The notes under the pieces were generated by a model that was not told where the DNA came from, did no database searches, and saw nothing but the letters and a program-made list of their open reading frames with translations. From contig JALKBU010001505.1 of assembly GCA_023091735.1 (NCBI GenBank), positions 1-10,164 on the forward strand: 10,164 nucleotides of DNA. Reading direction: 5' to 3'. Shown here in pieces: positions 1 through 7,149 of the stretch. Origin of the DNA: Trichomonas tenax (Eukaryota; Parabasalia; Trichomonadida; Trichomonadidae). Numbering within the stretch: the stretch's first letter is position 1; the number at the start of each line of letters is the position of its first letter. The position numbers were made by a program, and so were the translations under genes.

Positions 1-2
1 AA

Positions 3-536
3 GTTAGTTTTGGTAACATAACTTTTAAATCGAAGAAAGAGGCTAAATCCTTCTTTAGTGATTACATCAAAAACAAAACAGTTATTGATGACGTTGATGT
101 TAAAATTTTTGAGGATTTGCTAATGCATCATCCACGTGTGAATGAATTTACAAACGGATTTATAGGAATAAGAAGAAATCCTGACTTTGGAAATAATGAA
201 TTATATTTTCATCATAACTTAACAGGAATTGATGAGTCATTTAGTTATAAAAATTGCATTGACAGTTATGACGAAAATAATTTAAGACGTCGATGGTTCA
301 GGGATTTAATCAGAAATGATATTAAAGAATTTAAAGAAAAGGTGTGTAAACCTAAATGTTGCCCATTATGCAAAAAGGAATGTGAAGATTATGATGTTGA
401 TCATGACAAGATTAAGTTTTCGGAGTTATTGAAAACGTTTTTGATGAATAATAAGATCAAATTTGAAGACTTAAAGGTAAATCATAATGTAAAAATCAGT
501 GAAATAATTAATGATCCACAACTTGCAAATAAGTAG
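3..536 (+). CDS. DUF3223 (DCL-type) protein with C-terminal HNH/zinc-like segment, 5' end outside window
   Basis: The frame is open from base 3, so the true start lies left of the window; in-window ATG or TTG codons are internal. The visible 177 residues begin with SFGNITFKSKKEAKSFFSDY and continue through LLMHHPR, GFIGIRRNP and ESFSYKNCID. That order (Ser-Lys-Lys-x-Ala motif, hydrophobic Leu-Leu-x-x-HP, F/Y-S-Y-x-x-C) is the pattern of DUF3223, the DCL domain found in plant DCL and Pol IV/V proteins and in many viral or mobile-element proteins. It is followed by WFRDLIRNDIKEF and then CKPKCCPLCKK with DVDHDKIKFSELLKTFL, a CxxC pair plus D-x-D-H that resembles a small HNH-type or zinc-binding nuclease segment often fused to this domain. 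The stop is TAG. It may be a viral gene or a host neighbour. Domain call fairly sure; nuclease activity is inference. Confidence 0.75.
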   Translation, partial: VSFGNITFKSKKEAKSFFSDYIKNKTVIDDVDVKIFEDLLMHHPRVNEFTNGFIGIRRNPDFGNNELYFHHNLTGIDESFSYKNCIDSYDENNLRRRWFRDLIRNDIKEFKEKVCKPKCCPLCKKECEDYDVDHDKIKFSELLKTFLMNNKIKFEDLKVNHNVKISEIINDPQLANK

Positions 537-634
537 GTTGAATTTCATAAAAATAATTGCATCCTTCAATTCTTAGGTCATGAATGCAATGTCAAAAAGG
601 GATGAAATTAAGATTTATTTTTGAATGTCAGATG

Positions 635-986
635 TGGTTCCAGGGTTCCAGGTTCAGTTCCAGGCTTGGTTCCATGTTCGATTTTGTGAAAAGTTGTGGT
701 TTTCAGTGATTTTCGTTGATTTTTCATGAAAAAAAAACGTATTTTACCTCGTTTTTTGGGTAAATTTCACTATTTTCAGTTATGGTTCCATGTATTTTAT
801 TTTTTAGTGGAAATGGTTTTTAGTTAGCTTTTAGGTTCAGCTATGAAATCATAAGAATTCAAGTGTCGACATTAAAAATAAATGAGTTCATGAATGAAAT
901 CATAACGTGCAAAAAAGATAAACCAAATTTCATAGTAAAATAAAATGTAATTTAAATCCAACCTGGAACCTGCCACCCTGGAACCA
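635..986. repeat. MITE-like unit with GGTTCCAGG inverted-repeat ends
   Basis: The left arm (635-654) reads TGGTTCCAGGGTTCCAGGTT. The right arm (960-986) is its reverse complement except for a 7-base internal insertion, so both arms share an 11-base outer and a 9-base inner block. The ~300 bases between them are AT-rich and non-coding, and include two direct copies of TGGTTCCATG (667-676 and 783-792). This is the architecture of a short non-autonomous DNA transposon or a foldback repeat. I see no clean target-site duplication at 634/987, so the exact ends are uncertain. It lies outside the viral gene block. Confidence 0.5.
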
Positions 987-1059
987 TCGATATATAGAAA
1001 AAAACAACTATAAATTAATTTCCCCACTAACTACATCATTCACAAGTTCATTCATTACT

Positions 1060-1185
1060 TCATTTGCTATTTTTTTCAATCAGAAATGTCCATAATATTT
1101 CATTCATGAACTCCACATTTTCACCATTAATATCAGTAATACTAAACTTTAAACCAACCAAATCTTTTGATGATAAAATACTTCC
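1060..1185 (-). pseudogene. Probable relic of a jelly-roll capsid/penton protein C-terminus
   Basis: Read on the minus strand, 41 codons run to a TGA at 1060-1062. They contain SSKDLVGLKFSITDINGENV followed by EFMNEILWTFLIEK. The pattern hydrophobic-x-F-x-I-x-D-x-N-G-x-x-V-x-F then W-x-F-x-I resembles the terminal beta-strands of minor-capsid/penton-like proteins of Polinton-type elements (family knowledge, recalled as a pattern, not searched). A TGA at 1186-1188 interrupts the same frame upstream, and another TGA follows a few codons further, so no start is available. The plus-strand reading of this stretch (1064-1258) has only a TTG start and no recognisable content; I consider it the shadow. 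It may be a remnant of another viral copy or of this element's own edge. Confidence 0.35.
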
Positions 1186-1392
1186 TCATACCGAAACAAT
1201 CAGTAATATGGCAATTTCAATATCACCACAACATGGTCAAAAGTTAAAAATATATTAGATAAAAGTGGGAAAGTTATCAATCGATTAACTCCAATATTGA
1301 AGTGATGTAATGTATAATTTATTTATCTTCTCTGAATGAATCAAAGTAATCACTTATTTTTGCATGTAATTTTGGAAGATGTTCTTTATAAA

Positions 1393-1447
1393 TTATTTTT
1401 TCGAAAAAATAAAACTAAGTTAATTTTAAAATTAATTTTATTTTTTA
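1393..1447. repeat. Cluster of AT palindromes upstream of the first viral gene
   Basis: Two perfect palindromes lie side by side: TTATTTTTTCGAAAAAATAA (1393-1412) and TTAATTTTAAAATTAA (1420-1435). In addition AAAAAATAAAA near 1404-1414 is complementary to TTTTATTTTTT near 1437-1446, so the whole stretch could fold as one cruciform. It sits between the gene-poor left part and the first gene start at 1463, where either a promoter or the left terminus of the element would be expected. I cannot see a matching copy at the other end, because the window stops first. Confidence 0.5.
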
Positions 1448-1462
1448 ATTTGTAAGTAAAGA

Positions 1463-1914
1463 ATGACATCAGCAACTAAATACTTCTCCGTTAATACATT
1501 TGCGAAAATAATTAAGAAAAAATTCCCAGAAGCAAAAAGATTAGTTATAGCATTATCGAGGAACATTAACCAAAATATGGTTATTCATGCTTACCATTAT
1601 GTTTTATCATTAATGGTAAGAAGAATTTAAACAAAACTATGGCTATGCTCTTTAAAACTAATTATATTAGAATTAATCTTAAAAGTTCATTCTCACAAAT
1701 GATTAACACATCGAAACAGCAGTTCTTTGCTATTGATTGTGATTTAAAAAAGAAATTAGAATATAATAATCAAGAATATTTCAAATCAAAGCTCAACGTC
1801 ATTCCTGATAAATTGAAGGATAAAATAATTCCTGACATTGATGAAATAGATCTTGATATCATAGAAGAATCAGAGGATTCCGAAGAAATAGACATAGATG
1901 ACGAGTCTATTTAA
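1463..1914 (+). pseudogene. Unknown gene with acidic tail, probably split by a -1 frameshift
   Basis: Two short frames follow one another. The first (1463-1630, 55 codons) starts with an ATG preceded by AT-rich promoter-like sequence and encodes a basic N-terminus (AKIIKKKFPEAKR). The second starts at ATG 1639 and runs to TAA 1914, ending in a strongly acidic tail (IIEESEDSEEIDIDDESI). The second frame is open upstream of its ATG and reads INGKKNLNKT there, which looks like protein rather than spacer. The total length is one base short of a whole number of codons. I therefore suspect one gene of about 150 codons that has lost a base between about 1600 and 1630; two separate small genes remain possible. 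I recognise no domain. It lies just upstream of the integrase in the same direction. Confidence 0.45.
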
Positions 1915-1938
1915 TCATAAAATTTATTTTTGTATAAA

Positions 1939-3056
1939 ATGCTTGAAGAATTATTTAACAATTCCCGATGGAAAACATTTTCTAAATTCTATCCTATCGC
2001 TGCTGAACATGGTTTTTCAAAGCAAGACGTTCGACAATTTTTAAATAAACATATTGTTCATGACAAATTAAAAATAGATTCCTCGAAGTACTTCTTACCC
2101 ATTTATTCTAAAACTTTTGATTCATATCAATTCGATACATTGATTCAAAGTAAAGGATCATCGGCACGAAGTGCCTCTGGGCTCAAAGAGCCCTCTCCTG
2201 CCGCATTCTTGATATTCATAACTGTTAATTCACGAACAGGTTATGCTTATCCTTTAAGAAATAAAACAAAGATTCAGTAATGAATGCATTAAATGAATTT
2301 GTAAAAACAACTCATCCGAAAACATTAACATCCGACCAGGACTCAGCATATTTAAGTAAAGATATCACGTCATTTCTGCAGGAAAACAACATCACACATT
2401 ACACAACAGAAAAGCATAACCATAACATATTAGGTATCATTAATCGACTCATTCGTACGTTAAGAGATTTAAACAGAGATAGAGATTTTACAATAGATTC
2501 AATGAGTAAATTTATGAAGACGTATACTGACACCATTCATTCATCAACAGGAATTCCACCGAATAAATTTAATTCCACTGATGAACAAAAATATATCGAA
2601 CGCATGAATGCTTAAACTGATGCTATCAAGAGTGATAAAGAATTTAAATTACTTCCTGGTGAAAAGGTGAGAGTTGTCATTGATTCGGATCCATTGAAAA
2701 AGAAGAGATCTAAATTAAGTACAAATTACTATATCGTCGATTCTGAGCAGGGAAATGGTTTCTTAATTAAAGCAGCTGATGATTCAGTCGCATATTATCC
2801 AAGATATAAATTAATCCGTAGTAACGAAGGTAAATATGCTTCCACTATTGACGATGCAAGTTTTGGAATCATTGACGAGATCATAGATTACGATGCAAAG
2901 ACTGACAAGTATTCCGTCATTTATGAAGGAGGTGTGAAGGATAAAATACCTTCTCGTAATTTAAGAGGTAATAAGCCCACACATTTAGGAGTTATGGAAG
3001 TTAAATTCTGGAAAAATAAAACACTTCCCGAACGATTGAGGAAATACAAAATTTAA
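1939..3056 (+). pseudogene. Polinton/Maverick-type DDE (rve) integrase, frameshifted and stop-interrupted
   Basis: The product would insert the viral DNA into the host genome. The start ATG at 1939 follows TATAAA. An N-terminal helical region (FSKQDVRQFLNKH) leads to YSKTFDSYQFDTLI, whose D66 is the first catalytic Asp. The second Asp is in LTSDQDSAYLS. Exactly 35 residues later, where Glu is expected in ILGIINRLIRTLRDLN, there is Asn. The C-terminal 130 residues (GIIDEIIDYDAKTDKYSVIY) resemble the chromodomain/Tudor-like tails of Polinton integrases. Two lesions are visible. The frame shifts by one missing base around 2262-2271 in an A-rich run, the upstream frame ending at TAA 2278-2280. 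An in-frame TAA at 2613-2615 follows RMNA, after which the same frame continues to TAA 3056. A GC-rich double hairpin (2163-2193) is inserted in frame near the first Asp. Family assignment is firm; activity is unlikely. Confidence 0.85.
2163..2193. repeat. Tandem GC mini-hairpins inside the integrase frame
   Basis: GGCAC-GAA-GTGCC (2163-2175) and GGGCTC-AAA-GAGCCC (2179-2193) form two perfect stems with 3-nt loops, three bases apart. They encode a low-complexity SARSASGLKEPS segment between the first catalytic Asp strand and AFLIFITVNSR, a place where related integrases usually have few residues (recalled pattern). Base composition is much richer in GC than the surroundings. The reading frame is kept across them. 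Confidence 0.75.
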
Positions 3057-3059
3057 TGT

Positions 3060-3917
3060 TCAAAGCAACGGTTCCGTTGAATCGAGAAGTATGCCTTCAA
3101 TATATAAAGCGTCTTTATTATCATCTGGAAGATATACAGGTGCTTTATGATCAACGGTAGAGTATAAGTCGACCCAAAACCCATCATTAAATCCCTTAAG
3201 TCTGAAATACTTTATATGTGTTAATGAATATTTTCGTGTATGACCTAAATAATCTTCATCGACACCCTGAGCTAAATTTGAATATAATATACAACTGTTA
3301 CGATCCCATATATTTTTAGAAATGAATGGCTTCTCATTTAATGTTCTCGGTTCATGCTCGTTGTAATTTATAATATTCTTGAAATCATCATTCATGCTCT
3401 CAAAACTGAATTCGACACTGTATAAATAACCATTCACAGTTCTTTCATCATTTGTGTATTCATTAAAGGGTGGTTTAATTATAAACACAGATTCATGATT
3501 TTAATATTCAAAAAATGAGTGCATTAATTGAATAGGTTTATTATCATTCATTAATACTCGAATATCACGTAAATTATCAAATTCTTCATTAATACTAATC
3601 ACTAAATCCTTTAATAATATGCTGTCATCAAAAAATTTCCTGACTCTTACAATGTCTTCTTTCAAGAATTCCCCTGATGATGGAGTTAATGGATCCCTTA
3701 ATATTCGTTCTTGCTTTACTTTAATTGTGAAATCTATAAAACGAAATCCCTTCGTGATATATAAATTTGTGATCCCGACGATCTTATCATTCCGACTATT
3801 ATTTAGAATAAACTCATTGGGTAGTTTGAAATGAAAACGATTCTTTTTTAAAGGATCACGACTCGCTCGTGTTGAATTAGAATTAAATAAGGCGTTCAAT
3901 GGTATTTGTCTCATCAT
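3060..3917 (-). pseudogene. Minor capsid/penton-like protein A, one in-frame stop
   Basis: Starts at ATG 3917 (context TATATAAATGATG) and, apart from one TAA at 3501-3503 (codon 139, after HSFFEY), stays in one frame to TGA 3060-3062: 285 codons. It is homologous to the gene at 5923-6777. N-terminal FKLPNEFILNNS matches YEFPKHWFENPG there, and C-terminal KYFRLKGFNDGFWVDLYS matches KYYSVNGFNSSFDITLYS, followed by VYLPDDNKDALYIE against VILPNDGRDVVIVE. The C-terminal match lies beyond the stop, so the downstream part is genuine protein. Beta-rich alternation suggests a jelly-roll virion component; the exact role (penton or minor capsid) is inferred from the partner genes. It is last in the minus block that begins with the ATPase and converges on the integrase with a 3-base gap. 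Confidence 0.65.
3857..3871. repeat. Possible mini-hairpin in minor capsid A
   Basis: CACGA-CTCGC-TCGTG forms a 5-bp stem with a 5-nt loop, encoding STRASRD near the N-terminus of the minus-strand product. It resembles the other GC-rich hairpins of the window but has a longer loop, so it may be chance. Confidence 0.3.
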
Positions 3918-3942
3918 TTATATAAAAAATAAAATAAGGTCT

Positions 3943-4161
3943 TTATTCATCCTTGAGCTGTAACTTTAAATCCTTTACTTTGTTCTCTAATTTTATAATT
4001 TTCTGCTTTATTGCTTCTTGATCGAGGGGTTGCTTGATTTTTTGAAAGTGTATGCGTTCATTCTTATCAGTGATGACATAAAAACCTTCTGGAACTATTC
4101 CTGATTTCACATAATCCATTAGCATTTTTGTTTTCTGCTTCTGATTTAATTTACCCGACAT
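3943..4161 (-). CDS. 72-aa coiled-coil protein, paralogue of the 9531-9950 product
   Basis: ATG 4161 lies in a TAATAAATG context after a T-rich stretch; stop TAA 3943. The N-terminal half holds SGIVPEGFYVITDKNERIHF followed by QKIKQPL, and the C-terminal third is a heptad-like Lys/Leu/Glu helix (QKIIKLENKVKDLKLQLKDE). The gene at 9531-9950 carries a related block, GIQHPLYYVMKDKNGNIQVR, at its N-terminus followed by a similar KxPL, so the two seem to share a small domain. No known family recognised. It lies between the 77-aa membrane protein and minor capsid A and is probably a virion or assembly protein; function not established. Confidence 0.75.
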   Translation of the reverse strand: MSGKLNQKQKTKMLMDYVKSGIVPEGFYVITDKNERIHFQKIKQPLDQEAIKQKIIKLENKVKDLKLQLKDE

Positions 4162-4186
4162 TTATTATAAAATAAAAATTATTTTT

Positions 4187-4420
4187 TTAAATTAAGCTTG
4201 AAAAATTAACATTCGTTTTTGATTGAGATGCAGAACTTGGTTTTATAATATGCTTCATTCCTTTATACGCTCCATATAGAACAAAGGGAACACTTGCTGC
4301 TAATGCATAAGGTGCAACCCTACGAATTCGTTTATTATTAAATAACGGTTGTGATTTCTGCGGTGATGCTTGTCTGGAATTAGATGCTGATGCCCATGCA
4401 CTCGATTTTGTAGAACTCAT
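4187..4420 (-). CDS. 77-aa single-pass membrane protein
   Basis: ATG 4420 in a TTTATAAATG context; stop TAA 4187. The N-terminal 30 residues are Ser-rich and polar, followed by basic NNKRIRR, a hydrophobic segment VAPYALAASVPFVLYGAYKG of about 20 residues (one likely transmembrane or membrane-inserting helix), and a Ser/Lys-rich tail. Small hydrophobic-basic proteins of this kind are common among the unassigned virion proteins of Polinton and adenovirus-like elements, but I recognise no specific family. Only 18 bases separate it from the upstream 182-aa gene, whose direction it shares. Confidence 0.75.
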   Translation of the reverse strand: MSSTKSSAWASASNSRQASPQKSQPLFNNKRIRRVAPYALAASVPFVLYGAYKGMKHIIKPSSASQSKTNVNFSSLI

Positions 4421-4438
4421 TTATAAAGTAATAAAAGT

Positions 4439-4987
4439 TTATTTATGTTTAATTTTCATTTTCCCTTTATTTATGTTGTGAAGGGTCTTTGACCACGGGC
4501 GCCTTGCGCCTTCGTTTCTATGTTTGATTACATTAATTCTAGCATTTTTGATACCCCTCCATGCTGAACCAAATAGTCCTGGAATATATGGTACCGCTGC
4601 ATTTATCATACTTGCTGTTGGATTAATTACTGCATTTTCTGTTTCTAATAAATTCCAGTTCGGAGCATTACCGCTAGATGTATGTTGGAAATCTTTTACT
4701 TGCTTTGAAATTTTAGAGTTCGTTCCTAATAACATATCTGCAGCCGCTGGAGCATGATTAATTCCTATATCAACTGCTTTCTTTGCCGCAAACAGTGCTG
4801 GATGTGACATTAATGCAGCATCTATTAAAGGGCTTGCTTTATTATACACTGAACCCGCTATATTTCCAACGTTATTTTTTACCGCTTCTTTCGCATTAAT
4901 ATAAGTACCAGATGACTTAATTTTATTCCAACCATTTGATGTCGAATTTTTAAATTTTTGCCAAAATCCTTTATTATCACTACTCAT
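4439..4987 (-). CDS. 182-aa basic, Ala-rich protein, candidate virion-interior or membrane-active protein
   Basis: ATG 4987 in a TATTTAAATG context; stop TAA 4439. The N-terminus (NKGFWQKFKNSTSNGWNKIK) is an aromatic/Lys amphipathic helix candidate. The middle is rich in Ala with long helical stretches (SPLIDAALMSHPALFAAKKA, APAAADMLL), then a Gly/Pro-containing hydrophobic patch (AAVPYIPGLFGSAWRGI), ending in a very basic tail (NKGKMKIKHK). This profile recalls adenovirus pVI-type membrane-lytic cement proteins, which Polinton-like elements often carry in diverged form, but I see no diagnostic motif and hold this only as a possibility. A GC mini-hairpin at 4498-4510 adds the EGARRP segment near the C-terminus. 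Next gene downstream of the ATPase, 11 bases away. Confidence 0.75.
   Translation of the reverse strand: MSSDNKGFWQKFKNSTSNGWNKIKSSGTYINAKEAVKNNVGNIAGSVYNKASPLIDAALMSHPALFAAKKAVDIGINHAPAAADMLLGTNSKISKQVKDFQHTSSGNAPNWNLLETENAVINPTASMINAAVPYIPGLFGSAWRGIKNARINVIKHRNEGARRPWSKTLHNINKGKMKIKHK
4498..4510. repeat. GC mini-hairpin in the 182-aa gene
   Basis: GGCGC-CTT-GCGCC, a perfect 5-bp stem with a 3-nt loop, in an otherwise AT-rich gene. On the minus strand it is read in frame as part of NEGARRP near the basic C-terminus. Same geometry as the hairpins at 2163, 2179, 6215, 6230 and 10024. Confidence 0.7.
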
Positions 4988-4998
4988 TTAAATAAAAA

Positions 4999-5898
4999 TT
5001 AAAATAATGTTGTTTTCGTTTGCTTAACATTATTATATTTAACAGATCCGTCTATTATGTGAAGTTCCATATATGAACGGGGTAAAATTAATTCTTTATA
5101 TTTTTCCCATATCTCCCGCCAGTCTTGAGTCACTCCTGATTGTGTAACCATATTCTCTAAATCCTTTTGTGAATAGCCTTGAAAAATGACGAAATCAGTA
5201 CATAGACGTTTAAGGTTAAGACATATATGTCGCCATGTTTGACACATTATACAAACAGTATAATTATAATGTCTGACTTTAGTTATGAAATTAGCTAATG
5301 GCGAATCTGGTTTATTAAGTAATGAATGTCCTCCGTAATCATCAAGAATGAGAAACGTATTTGAAGGATATTTTCTGAAAGGGTAAATTGATAATTTATG
5401 AAGAATGTATGATGTCAGACGCTTGGGGTCAAATGTTCCGTCCCTTTTACGTAATTGATGTTTTGAAATCATTTTTTCCATGACCTCATCAGTTTTAGTC
5501 ATTCCTGATTGCAGGAATTCACAAATAGCGGAATACTTTCCTTTTTGTTTGACATTTTTATTTAAATAATTCATTAATTCGGAATCACTCACTTTAGTAA
5601 TGGGAGCACTTACTTTTTTCATAAATGTTTTCGCTGTTGAGTCCATTGATCCACTCGTTGCTGATATCACTATTTGATAGTAATATGGGTCTGATTAAAA
5701 CCTATCAGTGATCATAATATGACGGACAACTCCGTAAGTCTTTCCTGACCCCATCTTTCCACAGAAGAAATATATACCATTTGAACAGAAAGGATAGTCT
5801 TTACTGAATGGTAAAATCAGACCTTGATGTAGTTTCTTTTTGTTACCTTCTGCATCTGAACTCAAAATTTTATCGACTTCACTCGTAATATGTTTCAT
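4999..5898 (-). pseudogene. FtsK/HerA (A32-like) genome-packaging ATPase, one in-frame stop
   Basis: The product would pump the viral genome into the capsid using ATP. It starts at ATG 5898 (ATATAAAATG) and ends at TAA 4999. Walker A is FFCGKMGSGKT (Lys at codon 53). Walker B is FLILDDYGG with the Asp pair at codons 186-187, and a downstream IMCQTWRHICLNLKRLCTDF block fits the conserved sensor/Gln-Thr region of the A32-type ATPases of Polintons, virophages and NCLDVs. A TAA at 5695-5697 (codon 68, between MITDRF and SDPYYYQIVISATSGSMD) interrupts the gene, but the same frame continues with conserved protein to the end; the only later start in frame is a GTG well past Walker A. Total 299 codons including the stop, normal for the family. 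The stop separates Walker A from Walker B, so without readthrough the enzyme is dead. Confidence 0.85.
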
Positions 5899-5922
5899 TT
5901 TATATTTTTTAAAAATTAATAA
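5899..5922. promoter_or_regulatory. Divergent AT promoter between ATPase and minor capsid B
   Basis: Only 24 bases separate two divergent ATGs. The stretch is entirely A/T with a central near-palindrome TTTTTTAAAAA. Read to the right it ends in AATTAATAAATG, and to the left in ATATAAAATG. Both fit the window-wide box of T-rich sequence followed by TAAATG or AAAATG at the start codon. Confidence 0.6.
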
Positions 5923-6777
5923 ATGAACAATAAACCTTATAAAACAGAATATGTGTATACAAAAGCGTCCAAAATTAAAGATTCACGTTATATTTACGAA
6001 TTCCCGAAACACTGGTTTGAAAATCCAGGAAAGAAGGCAATTGAAGTCAGAAGTGTAAAATTCATTCCAGCAGGACGTTCATTAATTTTATTTAACTTTT
6101 TAGTTGTTAAAGGTAATGAAAAATTCAGACCATTAATTAATGTTAGCCTTTCCGAGGGTGATTCTTTGAATACGTTTAATGAAATACTCAAACACGACTT
6201 ATTATATCTTCATAGGCTCCATGAGCCCAGGATCGTAGATCCTTCGACAAAATCATCGACTATTGACCCGTTTGAGTATCAGATAGGATATAATCAATCC
6301 GATAATAAATTTCAATTTATGATTACTAGCAATAATAACATTTATTTCGAATTTGATAATTCAGAGAAATATGCGAGTGAAGATTTAAGGAGGACGTTAG
6401 GAATTGATGACGACTCAATTTTTCAGAATATGGGAAGGTACTGCACTGGATCTATTACTAAAGATGAACTTCTGCGATAGACTCCATCGAATGTTGAATT
6501 AGGTTTCGACTCATTAGGTCACATAATTAAAATTAAATTCAAAAATGTATGGAACCGTGGAGCTGTTGCTGTTAAGTCTTCACCATCTAATATCGGTGAT
6601 GAATCATTCCTTTGCATCGCTAATGACTCATTAGCTCCTACTAAATATTATTCCGTCAATGGTTTCAATTCATCATTTGATATTACACTTTACAGTGTCA
6701 CTGGTGGTGAAAGAGTGATTTTACCGAATGATGGAAGAGATGTTGTCATTGTTGAATTAATTTTAATTGCTTATTAA
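5923..6777 (+). pseudogene. Minor capsid/penton-like protein B, one in-frame TAG
   Basis: Starts at ATG 5923 in AATAAATG and, apart from a TAG at 6478-6480 (codon 186, after DELLR), stays in one frame to TAA 6775-6777: 284 codons, one fewer than its paralogue at 3060-3917. N-terminal YIYEFPKHWFENPGKKAIEV and the C-terminal KYYSVNGFNSSFDITLYS plus VILPNDGRDVVIVE match that paralogue at equivalent positions. The second half after the TAG therefore belongs to the same protein. Beta-strand alternation and the position beside the packaging ATPase suggest a jelly-roll virion protein (minor capsid or penton); the specific role is inference. Two tandem mini-hairpins (6215-6242) lie in frame. The terminal TAA is directly followed by the next gene's ATG, so stop and start form TAAATG. 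Confidence 0.7.
6215..6242. repeat. Tandem mini-hairpins inside minor capsid B
   Basis: GGCTC-CAT-GAGCC (6215-6227) and GGATC-GTA-GATCC (6230-6242) are two perfect 5-bp stems with 3-nt loops, two bases apart, read in frame as RLHEPRIVDPS. The arrangement (two hairpins in tandem, short spacer) repeats that in the integrase at 2163-2193 although the sequences differ. Confidence 0.75.
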
Positions 6778-6981
6778 ATGATGAATTTAGTATTTGATGA
6801 CGGAGACAGTCTTGTTGTCATTGATGATGTCAGAAAGTGTGAAAATATTTTAAATCGCATGAATGAAATAAAGGCAAAATATTTTAATACAGGAGATATA
6901 AAAATAATGCTGACATTTTCAGATAATAATAAATATTATCAAATAATTATGTCAAGGAATACAAATGATAAAAATATATGA
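6778..6981 (+). CDS. 67-aa hypothetical protein
   Basis: The ATGATG start abuts the TAA of minor capsid B, giving ATTAAATG, and the stop is TGA 6979-6981. The sequence is acidic at the N-terminus (VFDDGDSLVVIDD), then has a basic helix (ILNRMNEIKAKYF) and a short beta-like end (IKIMLTFSDNNKYYQIIMS). No known family recognised. Its start box, zero spacing and coding-like composition support a real gene in the plus block with the minor capsid and the 47-aa membrane protein. Confidence 0.65.
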   Translation: MMNLVFDDGDSLVVIDDVRKCENILNRMNEIKAKYFNTGDIKIMLTFSDNNKYYQIIMSRNTNDKNI

Positions 6982-7005
6982 TAAAAATATTTTTATAAGA
7001 TATAA

Positions 7006-7149
7006 ATGAAATTGTCGAATAAAATTTTATTTATTGTTAGTATATATTTAATTTCTCGCGAAATCAGGAAATGGTATGAGGTCATGCATGAATTCGTTGA
7101 TGAAGAAGAGGAAGACATACCAGAAAGTGTAAGACATGTTTATATTTGA
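7006..7149 (+). CDS. 47-aa putative membrane protein with acidic tail
   Basis: Start ATG 7006 in AGATATAAATG; stop TGA 7147-7149. The N-terminus MKLSNKILFIVSIYLISREI gives one short hydrophobic segment preceded by a Lys, either a signal anchor or a single membrane helix; the tail is acidic (FVDEEEEDIPE). No family recognised. It follows the 67-aa gene by 24 bases and overlaps the 3' end of the opposing 49-aa gene by 10 bases. The start box is the main support. Confidence 0.55.
   Translation: MKLSNKILFIVSIYLISREIRKWYEVMHEFVDEEEEDIPESVRHVYI

Noticed and set aside
537..1460. tRNA, rRNA or CRISPR array in the gene-poor left part
   Set aside because: No cloverleaf, no rRNA-like block and no regularly spaced direct repeats; the GGTTCCA copies are irregular and partly inverted.
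2163..2193. Rho-independent terminator
   Set aside because: The hairpins lie inside the integrase frame, lack a following T-run, and recur in other genes as in-frame insertions.
1939..3056. Retrovirus or LTR-retrotransposon integrase
   Set aside because: No reverse transcriptase, protease, RNase H or LTR is visible, while a packaging ATPase and capsid genes follow, which fits a Maverick/Polinton.
3619..3834. Plus-strand 71-codon frame
   Set aside because: Antisense to minor capsid A, whose homology to the gene at 5923 shows the minus strand is coding.
4524..4757. Open frame on the plus strand, 77 codons
   Set aside because: Antisense to the 182-aa Ala-rich gene, which has a TAAATG start box and fits its neighbours; the plus reading has no promoter box and no motif.
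5994..6191. Minus-strand 65-codon frame
   Set aside because: Antisense to the N-terminal half of minor capsid B; no start box, no recognisable content.
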